A stretch of DNA of 64,000 nt from Linnemannia elongata (lineage: Eukaryota > Mortierellomycota > Mortierellomycetes > Mortierellales > Mortierellaceae). The DNA lies in contig JAXBDG010000008.1 in assembly GCA_036320915.1 (NCBI GenBank), positions 1,116,001 to 1,180,000 of the forward strand. The letters are read 5' to 3'. Below the pieces are notes generated by a model. It did not search any database, was not told where the DNA came from, and saw only the letters and a list, made by a program, of their open reading frames with translations. Below are positions 23,461 through 35,224 of this stretch, in pieces (positions within the stretch are counted from its first letter, which is position 1; each line of letters opens with the position of its first letter). The translations under genes were made by a program, and so were the position numbers.

Positions 23461-24785
23461 ACCACTGTTTGTTAAGACCTCTTCACAGGAGAAATGTGTA
23501 CTTACATGGAGTATGTAGGGGTAATTGCAAAGTCGTGCATCATGGTTGGTCTAGTGAATCCGGGAATAGGTTCCTCCCAGATCGCCCTTGAGCCGTCGGC
23601 CGCAATGACAGAATAATAGGCAAATGGTGCTAGTAGCCTCCACGAAAAGAAGACGGTCTCGCCTGTGTTTGGGTCATGCTATCGATAAACAACGATAATG
23701 AAAGTGGTATGAAAAAAAAAAAAAAAAAAGCAAAGGGAAGGTGCCGGTAAGACTAAAGAAAAAAATACAAGGAACATGAAAGGACGCCGAGACCCAGCGA
23801 TGTAGACGACCCAAAAGTTGCATGTACCTTTGGATGGGCGGTACATGCCTCCTGGTTGGGAAGAAAATTCTTTCTACGCTTCTGACCCTCCTTCTCAAAG
23901 TAAAACTCGCCTACTGTCGCCAAGGATGGTACGGCTGTCTCGATTGGTACACCCGCCTCGTGAAGGGCCAAAAGTCGGTGTCCTATGAATGCCAGTCCAG
24001 TGTTTCCATTGCCAATGTTGGTGACCCTGAAAATCACTGAGCGAAGGATCGAGATAGCGGCTTGCTTGAGAATCTTGATTAGACTTCGGCCACCGTTCAT
24101 CATCAGGCCGACTGAGAGCATGACATTGCCGTGCTTGTTAGCCTTTTGGAACGAGTCGCTGCGGACATAGCGATTCATGTACCGGGCGCGGATGTGACCT
24201 GTCTCGTCTTCTCCTTCAACACTTGGTGGGAAATAGACGCCGTGAAGCATACCTAGGGTTTCATATGAACAAATGCAGGTGGGGGTTGTTTAGCAAAGAT
24301 TGATTGAAAGCATCTATTCCACCACAACCGTTAAAATGTCAAAAAAGGGTGGAGTAGTACAGGGGTCGAGTAGAGAAAAGAAAAACGAGAGAGCGGTAAA
24401 AGGAGAGATTTTTTCAGCGATCACAATTGTTCATTCCTGCATACTGGCATTCCTATTCATTATCCATACCTTCACCATCAAAAAAATGATGCGCTGCCGT
24501 CTCATCAGGAATCCGAAGCGAATTAGGCCCCGTGCGGATATACTGTGATCCTCGAAGGGACTCTGGAATGACACCAACGACCTCACACTCAATCCCATCC
24601 TCACCCACCGTCTCTTCAAAAACCGGGTAGAAATTTCCGCTCAGGTACGGATGTCGATGGGCGACCGTGCGCTTCTCGGGCTTGACTCGGACATCTGCCG
24701 GTACTCTTGATTCAGACTGAGATTGGGACTGAGCCTTTTTGTCCTTGTGGCTCTCGGTGTAGTATTCTTTGCTTGGGATCGCCAT
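22257..24785 (-). CDS. Carotenoid/apocarotenoid cleavage oxygenase (RPE65 family)
   Basis: Exons 24785-24470, 24252-23828, 23678-23506 and 23295-22257 give 650 aa. The seven-bladed RPE65 family is shown by YLSGNFYPVFEE near the start, GPNSL, and all four iron-binding histidines: H245 (TAHPK), H295 (MMHDFAIT), H362 (CHMFHTAN) and H628 (PYGFHGLH). Family members cleave a double bond of carotenoids or apocarotenoids with O2. In Mucoromycota such enzymes feed the trisporoid mating-pheromone pathway, which has also been reported in Mortierellales. Assignment to that pathway, and the exact substrate, is inferred. No signal peptide is seen. Intron 3 contains a run of 34 T on the + strand (A on sense). 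No carotenoid biosynthesis gene is nearby. Confidence 0.9.
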
Positions 24786-26503
24786 TGTTGGAGGGCAGGG
24801 GGTATATGCAGGGGAGGGTGTGAAGTTGGGGTATATGTGTGAGAGGGAGTAGGAAAACGAGGGTTCTCACTTTTTTTCTTTTACGAATGAGGGAATGAGA
24901 GAGAGAGAGAACGAGATGGTGAATGTAGAACGAGAAGAGAAAAAACAGGAGGTGCCTGGCGCATGTTGAGCCGTGGGGGGGGGGGGGGGGTTCAAGTTTT
25001 ATGGAAGAAAAGGGGGCGAGACGGAGGAGTAGAAACGGGAGCGGTATTGTCGGGAAGGGAATGGAATGGGATGGCTGGTCAACGGGCGCAACTCCTCATG
25101 TCTCTGTCCCCAGCCTGCCTGCTCTTCCGTCTTGCGTCTTGAGCAGCAGGGCCTTCGCTCACTTCTGTAGGGCAGGGAGGAAGGGGTTTGTTCCCAGGTT
25201 CTCACACATCCATAGGAATCGAATCCAACTTTGTTTGTTTGTGTGTGATACCACATCTGGGATGAAAGGTCCGCATCCAACAGGTTTAAATACAAAGGGC
25301 TCTCACTCAGAGAATGGAGGAGAAGAAGAAGTAAAAGAGCAAAAGGGAAGCATTGTGGACAAGGTAAACGTTCCCCGATAGAGAATGGCGATGCACATTA
25401 TCGCTGTCATGCGGCCCATGTTGTTTATTTTTGATGGGTCTCCTGGTGCTTTATGAATTTGAGTTTTAACGGTTTACTGTGGACTTTCACGCACCAAACC
25501 CAAAACAACAAGCAAGGTTTGCATACATGGTTAAAATCGAGCCATTTGTCAATTTTCTCCATGCCGAACGCCAGGTACAGTGGAGACGAGAGTCCATGGA
25601 GGTTTTATTTGGGGAGGTGAAGAAGGGGGGGGGTTAATACAGAAACAGTGTTACGAGGTTTTAGGCTGCAAACAATTCTCCCTTGACAAATATTGTTCGT
25701 TCTTCCTTTCTCCCAACTGAGACCGTCTTACCACTCAGCACGCCAAAGTTTTAGTTGATTTTGCAGCAATCGACCAAATACCACCATTGATACGGCCATG
25801 CCGATAGGTGTTTTTCTTGGAAAGGCTTGCCATTGCTATTGCAAACTCTATACGGCCTTATAGACTCAACGTGCACTCAAGCGTGAACGTTGCGCTTCGC
25901 CCGCACAATATGGTGCTCGTCTTGAAGTCACCTAATCCCGCACCTCTTTCCTTGTCGATCAACATCATTGGGAATAGCTAAAAGAATGGAAAGAGGGTGA
26001 CAAACGATGACAGTTGGGCGTTGAGAAGAAAGGTACAATGTCCATGAATTATTACTGCAATAGCCTTCTCTTTGCAATTCCCCCTCCAACCATGAACGCC
26101 TGCAACAAAACAAGGCAGATGTGAAAAGTAAGGCTCCCTTGAACGTCTTTTAAACTCCTTGGGATTTGCTACCTTGTTTCCTCCCGCCCACCTCTTTTTT
26201 TCTCACCCCCCATCACCCCTCTCTCCTGGTTTACAACTACATTCACAAGGGCACGGATCTTGCGACAACGGTTCCCCGCTCGTTTGTTTGGATGACCTGA
26301 ACTTTTCTTTGATATTTCGAACTGTTGAATTTGGATTGGGAGAAATGATTTAATCAGGCTGTGAAACGATCAAAGGCAACGTTCGCATCAGTTTGACAAC
26401 GGTGACGTACTAAACGCCTCCAATATGGAGTTTGAAAGCATTTACATATTTGTAGCTCGGCCTCCACCCTCTTCTCTCTTCGCCCAAAATCCCCCAAACA
26501 GCC
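24786..26503. other. Divergent intergenic region, no gene seen
   Basis: Upstream of both the oxygenase (-) and Prp46 (+). It holds a purine-rich stretch at 24840-24960 (CT-rich in oxygenase sense), a 16-base G run at 24975-24990, and a CT-rich leader before Prp46 (26160-26230). No coding potential is convincing. Confidence 0.6.
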
Positions 26504-28604
26504 ATGCCACCAAAGAGAGCTTCACGGACAAAGGCCTCTACCAGCAGCAAGGACACCAACGGTCAGGACGTGGTTATGGAGGGTCATACCCCTGCAGTCG
26601 CCGTGGAATCAGCAGCAGGGGAATCGAATCAGGCTGCTGTTGGTGATGGAGACACCATGGCGATCGTCAAGCGATCAGTCAAGAGGACACGGGAGCTCTT
26701 TGCCGAGGACCAGGAGAATGTCTACAGCACACCTACAGAGGATCAACTGAGGTGCGCATCTTGCGTGAATTTTATCGCATGGTTCATAAGGAAAGGAGCT
26801 ATCAATCGAGGTGAACAAGCGATACTGACAGATCAGTTCTTCTCCTCCTCTTTGGTGTGATAGCCAGCGCGTCAAGTTGCAGTCCAAGATCCATGACGAA
26901 TACAAGGACGTCCAAGTCCTCCCATACCCACTCTTGAAGCGACAGAAGGAACATCTGGAAAAGAAGAAGGCCAAGGCAGGATCTGTCATCGCACCAGCAG
27001 CATCAGCAACAGCAGGGGATGTTGACAGCGGCGTGGAAAAGATCCTTGACACTCTTCCTAAGAAGTCTTCACAACAGTCGAGTGCATTGGTGATGCACAA
27101 ACCAACAATCCATAACCCCTTCCCGGATGCACCGGGTGGAGGTACTTCGTTGGTCAGGAGACCTGTTGCCAAGGCGATCCGTCCAGAGTGGCATGCTCCT
27201 TGGAAGCTGATGAGGGTTATCTCGGGACATCAGGGGTGGGTCAGGAGTGTTGCTGTCGAGCCTGGCAATTCGTGGTTCGCTACCGGTGCCGGAGATCGTA
27301 TCATCAAGGTATATTTCGAATCTTTGTGTCTTTTTGCCACCCATCGCGATCTACAGCAACACCGGAAGATGCATAGCTAACACTTTTACCTAACATGCGA
27401 GTAGATTTGGGATTTGGCATCAGGAAGGTTGAAGCTGTCGCTGACGGGTCACATTGGACAGGTTCGTGGATTGGCAGTGTCACCAAGACACCCTTACCTG
27501 TTCTCTTGTGGAGACGACAAGATGGTCAAATGCTGGGATCTGGAAACCAACAAGGTCATTCGACACTACCACGGACACCTCAGCGGTGTCTATGCCCTGG
27601 CCATTCATCCTACCCTGGACGTCCTTGTCACTTCTGGCCGTGATGCCACCGCTCGCGTAAGTTGCTCTTCTTGAAAAGCCACATCTAAAAGGTCTGAGCC
27701 GCGATTGAATGTTGTATCTGATCTGTATCATATTGCATGCAATTTCTACAACATAGGTGTGGGATATGAGGACAAAGCAGGCTGTGCACGTTCTCTCAGG
27801 ACACACAGGAACAGTCAGTGCTGTCAAGTGTCAGGAGGCAGACCCACAGGTCATCACATCCTCAATGGATAGCACAGTCCGTCTGTGGGATCTAGCTGCA
27901 GGAAAGACCATGACCACACTCACCCATCACAAGAAGAGTGTTCGTGCCATGGCTCTCCACCCAACAGAGTTCACCTTCTCGACCGCCAGTCCTGACAACA
28001 TCAAGCAGTGGAAGTGTCCTGAGGGCCAGTTCATGCGCAACTTTGAGGGTCCTGAAGGTGTTACTGGAGGCGGAGGCATCGTCAATGCTATGGCTGTCAA
28101 TGCCGACAATGTCATGTTCACTGGAGGTACTTTATCTTGTGTTTATCATTTCTTGGATGGCTGCATGTATTTGCTAGAAAGCTTTTTATACTAACACCTA
28201 TCTCCGCTCATGTAATTCTCTTTCTCTGAAATAGCTGACAACGGTGCAATGGGATTCTGGGATTGGAAGTCAGGACACCAGTTCCAGAGACTGGATTCGC
28301 TCGTCCAACCCGGATCGTTGGACAGTGAAGCCGGTATCTTTTGCGCCGAGTTTGACAAGACCGGTCTGCGCCTTATTACTGGAGAGGCTGACAAGACCAT
28401 TAAGATCTGGAAGGAGGACGATCAAGCTGTACGTTTATTTCTCTCTTGTTGTTTGTTTTGCTGAACGCTTCAAATTGTCTCTACTTATCAAGAGTCAAGA
28501 ACTAACATTACGCGTCGTTTTTTTTATCTCCTTATCATTCTAAATAGACGCCCGACACACACCCTCTGGATTGGAAACCTTCATTGATGCGAAAGCGCTA
28601 CTAG
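26504..28604 (+). CDS. PRP46: Pre-mRNA-splicing WD40 protein Prp46 / PLRG1
   Basis: Six exons (26504-26751, 26864-27308, 27405-27656, 27757-28126, 28235-28428, 28548-28604) give 521 aa. The N-terminal 200 residues are basic and Ala/Ser-rich. They include [18 protein letters not shown], the family hallmark at the entry to the propeller. Seven WD repeats follow (for example [50 protein letters not shown]). The last exon encodes [16 protein letters not shown], matching the PLRG1/PRL1 tail. It is a core component of the Prp19-associated (NTC) complex of the activated spliceosome. Confidence 0.95.
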
Positions 28605-28734
28605 ACAGGCACCCTCCCCCCTCCCCCATGTATATTATTAGAAACCGCTATTAAAAGCTCACCACTATCACAACAACAAAACAAACCAAAAAACAGGGGA
28701 TCAGGCATCATGAAACGGCTCGTCAAGAGATGCC

Positions 28735-28780
<46 letters not shown>

Positions 28781-29885
28781 GCGACTCTGAATTCATCTAC
28801 CAAAAGCTTCTAGAATGCCTGCCTGCTCTGTGAACAAATACGCGACTCGCGGGGGTTTTTTTTCTTCTCAACAACAAACAAGGAAGTGCAAACAACAACC
28901 CAGACCCTCCCTGTATGTGGTACAAAGAATGGGGGTCGTGAGAGTCGTGTCCTGTTGCAGTACACCCTGAGCTGTTTTGATTTTTTTAAACCTCAAACGC
29001 CAACTGTTGCGTAACAAGGGGTAAAGAGCAAGGGCAGGGCTCGACTGAGGGTGAGGACGAGGACGAGGATCCATCGATGAGGAGGGAAAAAAAGGCAAAT
29101 ATGCAGGCGTGCATTTACATTTGGTCTGGGGGTACAAAGGGGGGGAGAGGAAAGAAAGCATCTTGTGGCCAGTGAGAATTGGCAAAGAAAGGGAAGAGAA
29201 AAACAAGGGAAGGAGGGGAAAGGCACACAGCAGCAGCATCATTGCCCAACGCACATCCCCCTTCTTTTCCGCCTTTCAACTGTTTTTTATTCTGGCAGAA
29301 GCGCGGGACCGATCGTCTCCCCCCTTCCTTCGTTCCTTCCTTCTCTCCTTCCTTTCCTCCTTCCCTCCTTCCTTCTTGCCTTCATTTTTTCCTCCTTTCC
29401 CTCGGCAATAAAGTGAAGGAGGAGCACAGAAGAAAATGAACAGGGACACGTAGGATGGGGTGACCCAATCCATTTCAAGACTTTACCCATTGGACGAAAC
29501 AAATGCACGTAAGTAAAATTGATTGAAAAAAAAGGAGCGGGATGGAGGCGAGAAGAGATGAGAGAAGAGACGGGGGTGAGCATTGGCCACCCATAATGCC
29601 ATTGGTGCAACCATCAAAGAAGGGGACTCGTGTTTTTTTTACCTGCCCACGGCATCGGCAACAATGAACGACGATGTCATCCTTTCTATGTCTACACCGA
29701 CCATTGGTACTTTCCTATTTCTTCCCTCTTCTTTTTCTCTTTTCCTTTCTTTCTTCTCCTCATTCACGTTCCTCATTCACTTTCACAGCTCATTGCAACA
29801 CTCATTCAACAACTCAACCAAGACCAACTTTGTCCTACGTCTCAGCACTCCAACACCAACCGACAACACATAACACATTTCTACC
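28605..29885. other. Intergenic region, no gene seen
   Basis: 3' region of Prp46 with a run of 42 A (28736-28777), then the CT-rich promoter and leader of the 14-3-3 gene (about 29690-29770) ending in tctaccATGG. Frames in both strands are low complexity only. Confidence 0.6.
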
Positions 29886-30834
29886 ATGGCCGATACCGCT
29901 GTAAGTCAGGTCTACTCTCGTTGATGACTGTTATTGTTAGTACTTTACACACTTCCATGACCGTCCATCGCGCAGCAACGGATAAACACAAAGATCGCCT
30001 TGCTCTGCCAGATTGCTAATGTGCAGAATGCCAGTGGTCGTCATCAACTACATTTTTCTTTGTTTCACGGACATTTTAAGCGAATTGCGTGTTGTGCCCG
30101 CAGTCTCTAATTGTTGTAACAAAAGAAAAGTCCGCCTCTCGTCAAACAACAAAAGGCATGATCGCCCAAATGGACATCATAAAGTAGAGCAAGAGTGGCG
30201 CGGCGCTTTCAAAGGAAGAGGCCAACATGAAGTATATTCTGCTAACTCATTTGCTTCCTGTTTCGTCTTGGTACACTATATTAGGAGAGAGAAACCAACG
30301 TAAGTTGACGTCTTTTCCGTTTGAGCCGTCTCCATTCTCCATTTGTTATCAACTTGCGTGCCAATCTCCGCTTCCTCGACCAACTCTTGGTCTTTTTCTT
30401 TTTCTTTTCTTTGGAGGACTATGCCTCCTTGATGAGAGCAGACCGTTGGACACGACCACAAGATCGACAACACCATCAGCAATGCAACGGCAGACAAGGG
30501 AGAAAAGGGCGCGAATATCATCCTAAACACATCATGGAAGCAGCCAACATCAACACTGGAAACGAGAGTGTGTTTGTGCAGGTCTTGAAGTTTTTCTCTT
30601 GCAAGCACGAGTACCTTCTTTTCTTTTCATTCTTCTTATTTTTGTGGACAGTAACGAACATGGGACAAACAGAACAAAATGAACGCATACACACTCACAA
30701 GCAAGCACGCATATCTTGAAACACTTTCTGAATAGCCTTATATTTGGCTCCTCTGTTTATTTCGCGACTTTTTTTTATTTTTTCAGTGCCTCGACCTTCA
30801 AACCCCACATCTCATAACTTTATCCCCTTGCTCA

Positions 30835-30877
<43 letters not shown>

Positions 30878-32213
30878 CACCTTGCTGCCTCCAATGGGGC
30901 TGGATGTACTATTCTACTGATATAGGTCTACATGGCCAAGGTCGCCGAACAGGCCGAACGCTACGATGGTATGTACAGAACCCTTGTATCAACAAACGTG
31001 CATTGCATGGCGCATTGATACAAAGGTCGGAAAGAGCGTGGTCCCTCCTTTTGTGTGGGTCAGATTTGTACTGCAGAATACCGTGGCATGAACTGACATA
31101 ACCCCCTTGTTCTCTTATTCCGCGTCATGTAGAGATGGTCTCCCACATGAAGGACATCACCAAGGTATGATAACGCGAACCCACACTCCACAATCTCAAA
31201 TTTAACGTGGGAAATCGCGGTACACACGCGTTACAACAGCAACAAAAGAAATTATGCAAACAAAAACAGAGTTATGTTCCCACACTGTACTGTCTCGTTT
31301 CCCGCGCTCCCTCGCATTACTCGGCCACATAGACCAACTCACACTCTTTGCTTCTCTTCCCACAATCGTCCCCATTATCACCACCAACTGTATCAAAACA
31401 TAGCATCATGTCCCATTGACACTGGAGGAGCGTAACCTGCTCTCGGTAGCATTCAAGAACCTCATCGGAGCACGTCGGGCCGCATGGCGGATCGTCTCTT
31501 CAATCGAGGAGAAGGAGATCTCTAACAACCGCGAGAACCGCGTCGAGAACCTCAAGGTCTACCGTGCCAAGATCGAAAAGGAGCTCAACGAGACCTGTGC
31601 GGATATTTTCCACATCTTGGACGATGAAGTCATTCCCTTTGTGGATTCTACAGATAAGAATGAGTGTCTTGTCTTTTACTACAAGATGTACGTTCCTTTT
31701 TTTTTTTTTGTTTGGTTGTTTGTCTCTGTAACTTCTTTCGCAGTTATGCCTTTTTGTGATTGTAGTTGATTTTTGATCCTCACCTCAGACAATTAACACT
31801 CACAACAAAACTCCACGCTCCTACTTTCGCCTCGTTGATCTTTGTGTTTTGTTTCGACAACTTATAGGAAGGCTGACTATTACCGCTACCTAGCAGAGTT
31901 CACAAAAGACGACGCCCGCAAGAAGGCCGCCGACACCGCAGAGGGACTCTACCGCGAGGCCACAGATTTCGCCTCCGACCTCGACCACACCCACCCGATC
32001 CGTCTCGGCCTCGCCCTCAACTACTCTGTTTTTTATTACGAGATCCTCAACAATGCCGAAAAGGCCTGTGACATCGCAAAGGGAGCGATGGACAATGCAA
32101 TCGCCTTGTTGGAATCGGAGGAGGTCCAGAACTCTGCTCATGACTATCGTGATTCGGTCTTGATTATCCAGTTGTTGAAGGATAATTTCACTCTCTGGGG
32201 CGAGAATCAGTAA
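29886..32213 (+). CDS. BMH1: 14-3-3 protein
   Basis: Five exons (29886-29900, 30926-30968, 31133-31164, 31404-31687, 31868-32213) give 239 aa. The start is in a good context (taccATGG). The 15-nt first exon codes only MADTA and is followed by a 1,025-nt intron. Signatures are complete: [16 protein letters not shown], then [20 protein letters not shown] with the phosphopeptide-binding Lys and Arg. [16 protein letters not shown] supplies the Arg-Tyr pair, and the C-terminus has SVFYYEILN and [13 protein letters not shown]. It is a dimeric adaptor for phosphoserine/threonine proteins. The C-terminus stops four residues after LTLW, without the long Gln/Ala-rich tail of yeast Bmh1/2. BMH1 is used as the yeast family name. 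Confidence 0.95.
30837..30877 (+). repeat. Homopolymer T41 in 14-3-3 intron 1
   Basis: A run of 41 T lies 48 nt before the exon 2 acceptor of the 14-3-3 gene. Confidence 0.9.
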
Positions 32214-32902
32214 AAGTAAGAGAGTGAAGTTAACGAGATCATGGAGAATAGGGATGTGTAGGATACGTGTTTTTCTTTCTTTCTTTCTTTCTTTGCCATG
32301 CCCACGAAGAAGGTACCCGATCCTATTCTTTTTCTTCCTCTCCTTACTGTTTCCTTTCAGGCACCCCCTTACCCATTTTTTTTTATTTTTTTTCGTCACC
32401 CCTTCTCAAGAGCTAACAATGCTCGTGTTTTATCCTTTCTAATATTTCATTCGTAATAAATTGCAATCACTGCACCGCGTAATTGACATATTGCACGCTT
32501 CCACCACTGAATGTGAACTTGCTTGCGCAGTTTCTTACGCTAGTGGTCATTCAAAAAAGTTATTACATCAAAGTGCCCCTGGTCCATGGTGCACCCTGTT
32601 TAAAAAAAAAATACACGTCTTCATTGTCTTTTACAAGCATCATGGTGAGCACACGTAGGCTTTGTTTGAGAGGTATTAAAAATATACTTTTGTTTTTTAG
32701 TCCTCCATTTTGGAGGAGGTGTAGATGCTTCAATTAGGAACAACTATGGTAATACTTCTACATTAGAAAAGAGAAAGGAAGACAGAGAGAGAGGGGAGAG
32801 AAAAAACAAAAAGGAAAAAAAAAAGTTGAATGATGTGCGCAAAAAAAAAAAAAAAAAAAAAAAAAATAGAAAGGAAAATGAAAAGACAAACTGAAAGGAG
32901 AA
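32214..32902. other. Convergent 3' region
   Basis: 3' UTR of 14-3-3 (AATAAA at 32455-32460) facing the 3' end of the F-box-like gene. It includes a run of A at about 32841-32866. No gene seen. Confidence 0.6.
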
Positions 32903-35224
32903 CTAATATCGCCAAGGATCAGAGGACATACGCGACGACTTTTTGCCCTTGCCAGAAGAGCGGGCCGCCGCCGTGACGTCGTTGATCTCGGCCTTCAAAG
33001 CCTCAAACAGCTGCACCGCCGGTGGAAGCTCCTCTGTGACGAACACTGTCCTGGGGTTCGATTCCGAGACACCTTCACCAAAACCTTGCCAGGGTTCTGG
33101 CGCCGGGATGTTTCTGCGGATCTTCTTTGTATGATCGAGGATCGCGCTGGCCGACGATGATAGGTTGCCTGGCGTTGTTGTTGATGTTTCCGTTGTCGTT
33201 GACGATGCGCTTTTGACAAGCTGACCAAGTCCAGAGACGGATTGCTGTGTTGGAAGTGGAGCGATCGATTGTTTCGAGAACGTCGATGGCAATGTCGATG
33301 GAGATGATGATGACGTTGCTGTCATCGTTGTTGGAGACCGAGGTGATGTGGTGGATGACTCGGATGAGGCTGCTGCTCTGGTGCCGTTGGCGCTAAAGTC
33401 TCTGATGGTGCTAGCCTTCCGTCGAGGAGCCTGACCCGCACTTGCTGAGAGCGCTAATGAAAACTTCTTCTTGGGCTGCGAAACCTTCCTATCAGCGCCT
33501 TCTTGGTTGATCAGGTAATAGAATCCGTCCCAATCGCCTTCATCGTCCTCTTCATCCTCGTCGTCGATGGTAGTTTTTCTTGAGGCACTAGTTGGTCGCA
33601 CGCGAGGTCGATCGATAGCCCAGTATCCACGCTTCCAGTACCTCTCATCGACCATGATATCCCGAAGTTCGATCATGGTGATGAGGAGCACAACGTCCTT
33701 GGCAGTAACATCCATCCAGACGACCGACTCGAGCGCCGTATCAGGCATGTCGTGCATAACGTTGAAGCACCGTGCTAGGAAGAAGCACACTCCAGCTGAG
33801 AGCTCGCCATTGACTGTCGCCAAATCCCCATCTCGTGCGCGCCTCGTCGGTTTGTCGGTCCTGCCAATCGTCAGTGTTCGAAGAACAGGGAGGAGGCGCA
33901 TAAATAGCTCATTCAGGGCAAACTTTTGCCAATAAGATAGCTCGAAACCGTGCTGGCCGTGACCCATCAACTGCTGTGACGTCGACGACGATGAGCTGGA
34001 GAGGACTGGGATCGAATCGGATAGAATAGAGCCGGGGTGAAGGTCGAGTGATACTCCATGATGAGTGTTGTTAGGAGTGTGGTTACTATTACTGTAATAA
34101 TCGACAGAGCGACTGGTGTACTGCGGTTGTTGTTCTTGTTGGTTCTGACGTTGTTGTTGTTCTTGCTGTTGCTGTTGATGATAGGTGGTCGTATCAGAGG
34201 AGGCAATGCTGCCCAGGGTTGTAGTAGTAGCTGTTGTTGATGTTGCCGCTGTTGTCGTCATCGTCGAAGTAGAAGATGTCACCGCATAGCCAGCCCTTGG
34301 AATGTCACCAATGTTGTCTTCTGAAGAAGCTGAGTCCGACGCCTTGACTTGCCGTGCCCTACTCTCTCCTGTGCTGTCACAGCTGTCACTGAGGGCGCTA
34401 TCGGTGCTGCTGCTGCTACTCGTTCTTGTGGTCTTGAGCCGATCGATGGTTGTATGCTGTGTTGACAGGGCTTGGAGACTGCCATTACTCCTGGAGCTCG
34501 ATGTCTCTGGCTGGTCATTCTCGTGTTGGGTGTGAAGCAAGGACTGTCGAATGGGCGGCGATTGGACGAGTGGGTGGTGGTGTTGATAAAGGCTGTTGGC
34601 GCTGGTGATGTTGATACTAATACTCTGGTTGACACCTGTGAGATTTGAGGATGTCAGGGGCGATGTGGAAGGGTGTGAGAACGAGGTGTCGACCTTGGAG
34701 TTGTAGATCGGAGCAGAGATCTCGGGTACGAGCGACATGAGGCTAGATCGATCGCTGTAGGTAAAATGCAGGTGAACAGGCTTGAAGCATCGGTATTTGG
34801 CCATAAAGTCCTTGAGGCTCTCAAACTGAGCCATCGGACAGATAACTGTCCGCTCTTGGAAAAAAAGGTTCAGACAGCAGAGGTTAGGCGTCAGCGGGAC
34901 AAAGATCTCGCGTCGAAAACGAGCATTGATGGTACTCAGCGAGAGGAGGGACTGGGTATCGAGGTGGCGAACGATCATGGGGAACAGATCCCGGTTGACG
35001 AGAAGCCGAGATAGGATGGGACCATCGTCGGCCTCGGATGTGTTGTGTCTGGTTGTGCCGTCAGTGGACGTGGAGGAGGTTGAAGAGGAAGACGAAGAGC
35101 CATGGATATGACGACCATTTATGCTGGCGGATGTGAGGGCGGAGAGGAATTGGTCGTCGATGGGGCTCTCGTTTTGACTGGAGAAGGACGAGGTGCGGTC
35201 GGGTCGAGCAATGGCCATTGCCAT
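32903..35224 (-). CDS. F-box-like protein with poly-Ser/Gln regions
   Basis: Single exon of 773 aa; the start ATG is in context ccaaccATGG. Residues 77-111 (NRDLFPMIVRHLDTQSLLSL onward) resemble a degenerate F-box. A compact region to about residue 175 follows (LNLFFQERTVICPMAQFESL). The middle (180-440) is low complexity: Ser/Thr-rich with a Gln-rich block encoded by CAA/CAG repeats around 34125-34180. A second folded-looking block lies around residues 435-560 (FELSYWQKFALNELFMRLLP, VVWMDVTAKDVVLLITMIEL, YWKRGYWAIDRPR), followed by an acidic DDEDEEDDEGDWDGFYYL segment. The C-terminus is Ser/Thr-rich and basic. I do not recognise a named orthologue. A role as substrate receptor for an SCF ubiquitin ligase is inferred from the F-box resemblance only. 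Confidence 0.7.
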   Translation of the reverse strand: MAMAIARPDRTSSFSSQNESPIDDQFLSALTSASINGRHIHGSSSSSSTSSTSTDGTTRHNTSEADDGPILSRLLVNRDLFPMIVRHLDTQSLLSLSTINARFRREIFVPLTPNLCCLNLFFQERTVICPMAQFESLKDFMAKYRCFKPVHLHFTYSDRSSLMSLVPEISAPIYNSKVDTSFSHPSTSPLTSSNLTGVNQSISINITSANSLYQHHHPLVQSPPIRQSLLHTQHENDQPETSSSRSNGSLQALSTQHTTIDRLKTTRTSSSSSTDSALSDSCDSTGESRARQVKASDSASSEDNIGDIPRAGYAVTSSTSTMTTTAATSTTATTTTLGSIASSDTTTYHQQQQQEQQQRQNQQEQQPQYTSRSVDYYSNSNHTPNNTHHGVSLDLHPGSILSDSIPVLSSSSSSTSQQLMGHGQHGFELSYWQKFALNELFMRLLPVLRTLTIGRTDKPTRRARDGDLATVNGELSAGVCFFLARCFNVMHDMPDTALESVVWMDVTAKDVVLLITMIELRDIMVDERYWKRGYWAIDRPRVRPTSASRKTTIDDEDEEDDEGDWDGFYYLINQEGADRKVSQPKKKFSLALSASAGQAPRRKASTIRDFSANGTRAAASSESSTTSPRSPTTMTATSSSSPSTLPSTFSKQSIAPLPTQQSVSGLGQLVKSASSTTTETSTTTPGNLSSSASAILDHTKKIRRNIPAPEPWQGFGEGVSESNPRTVFVTEELPPAVQLFEALKAEINDVTAAARSSGKGKKSSRMSSDPWRY

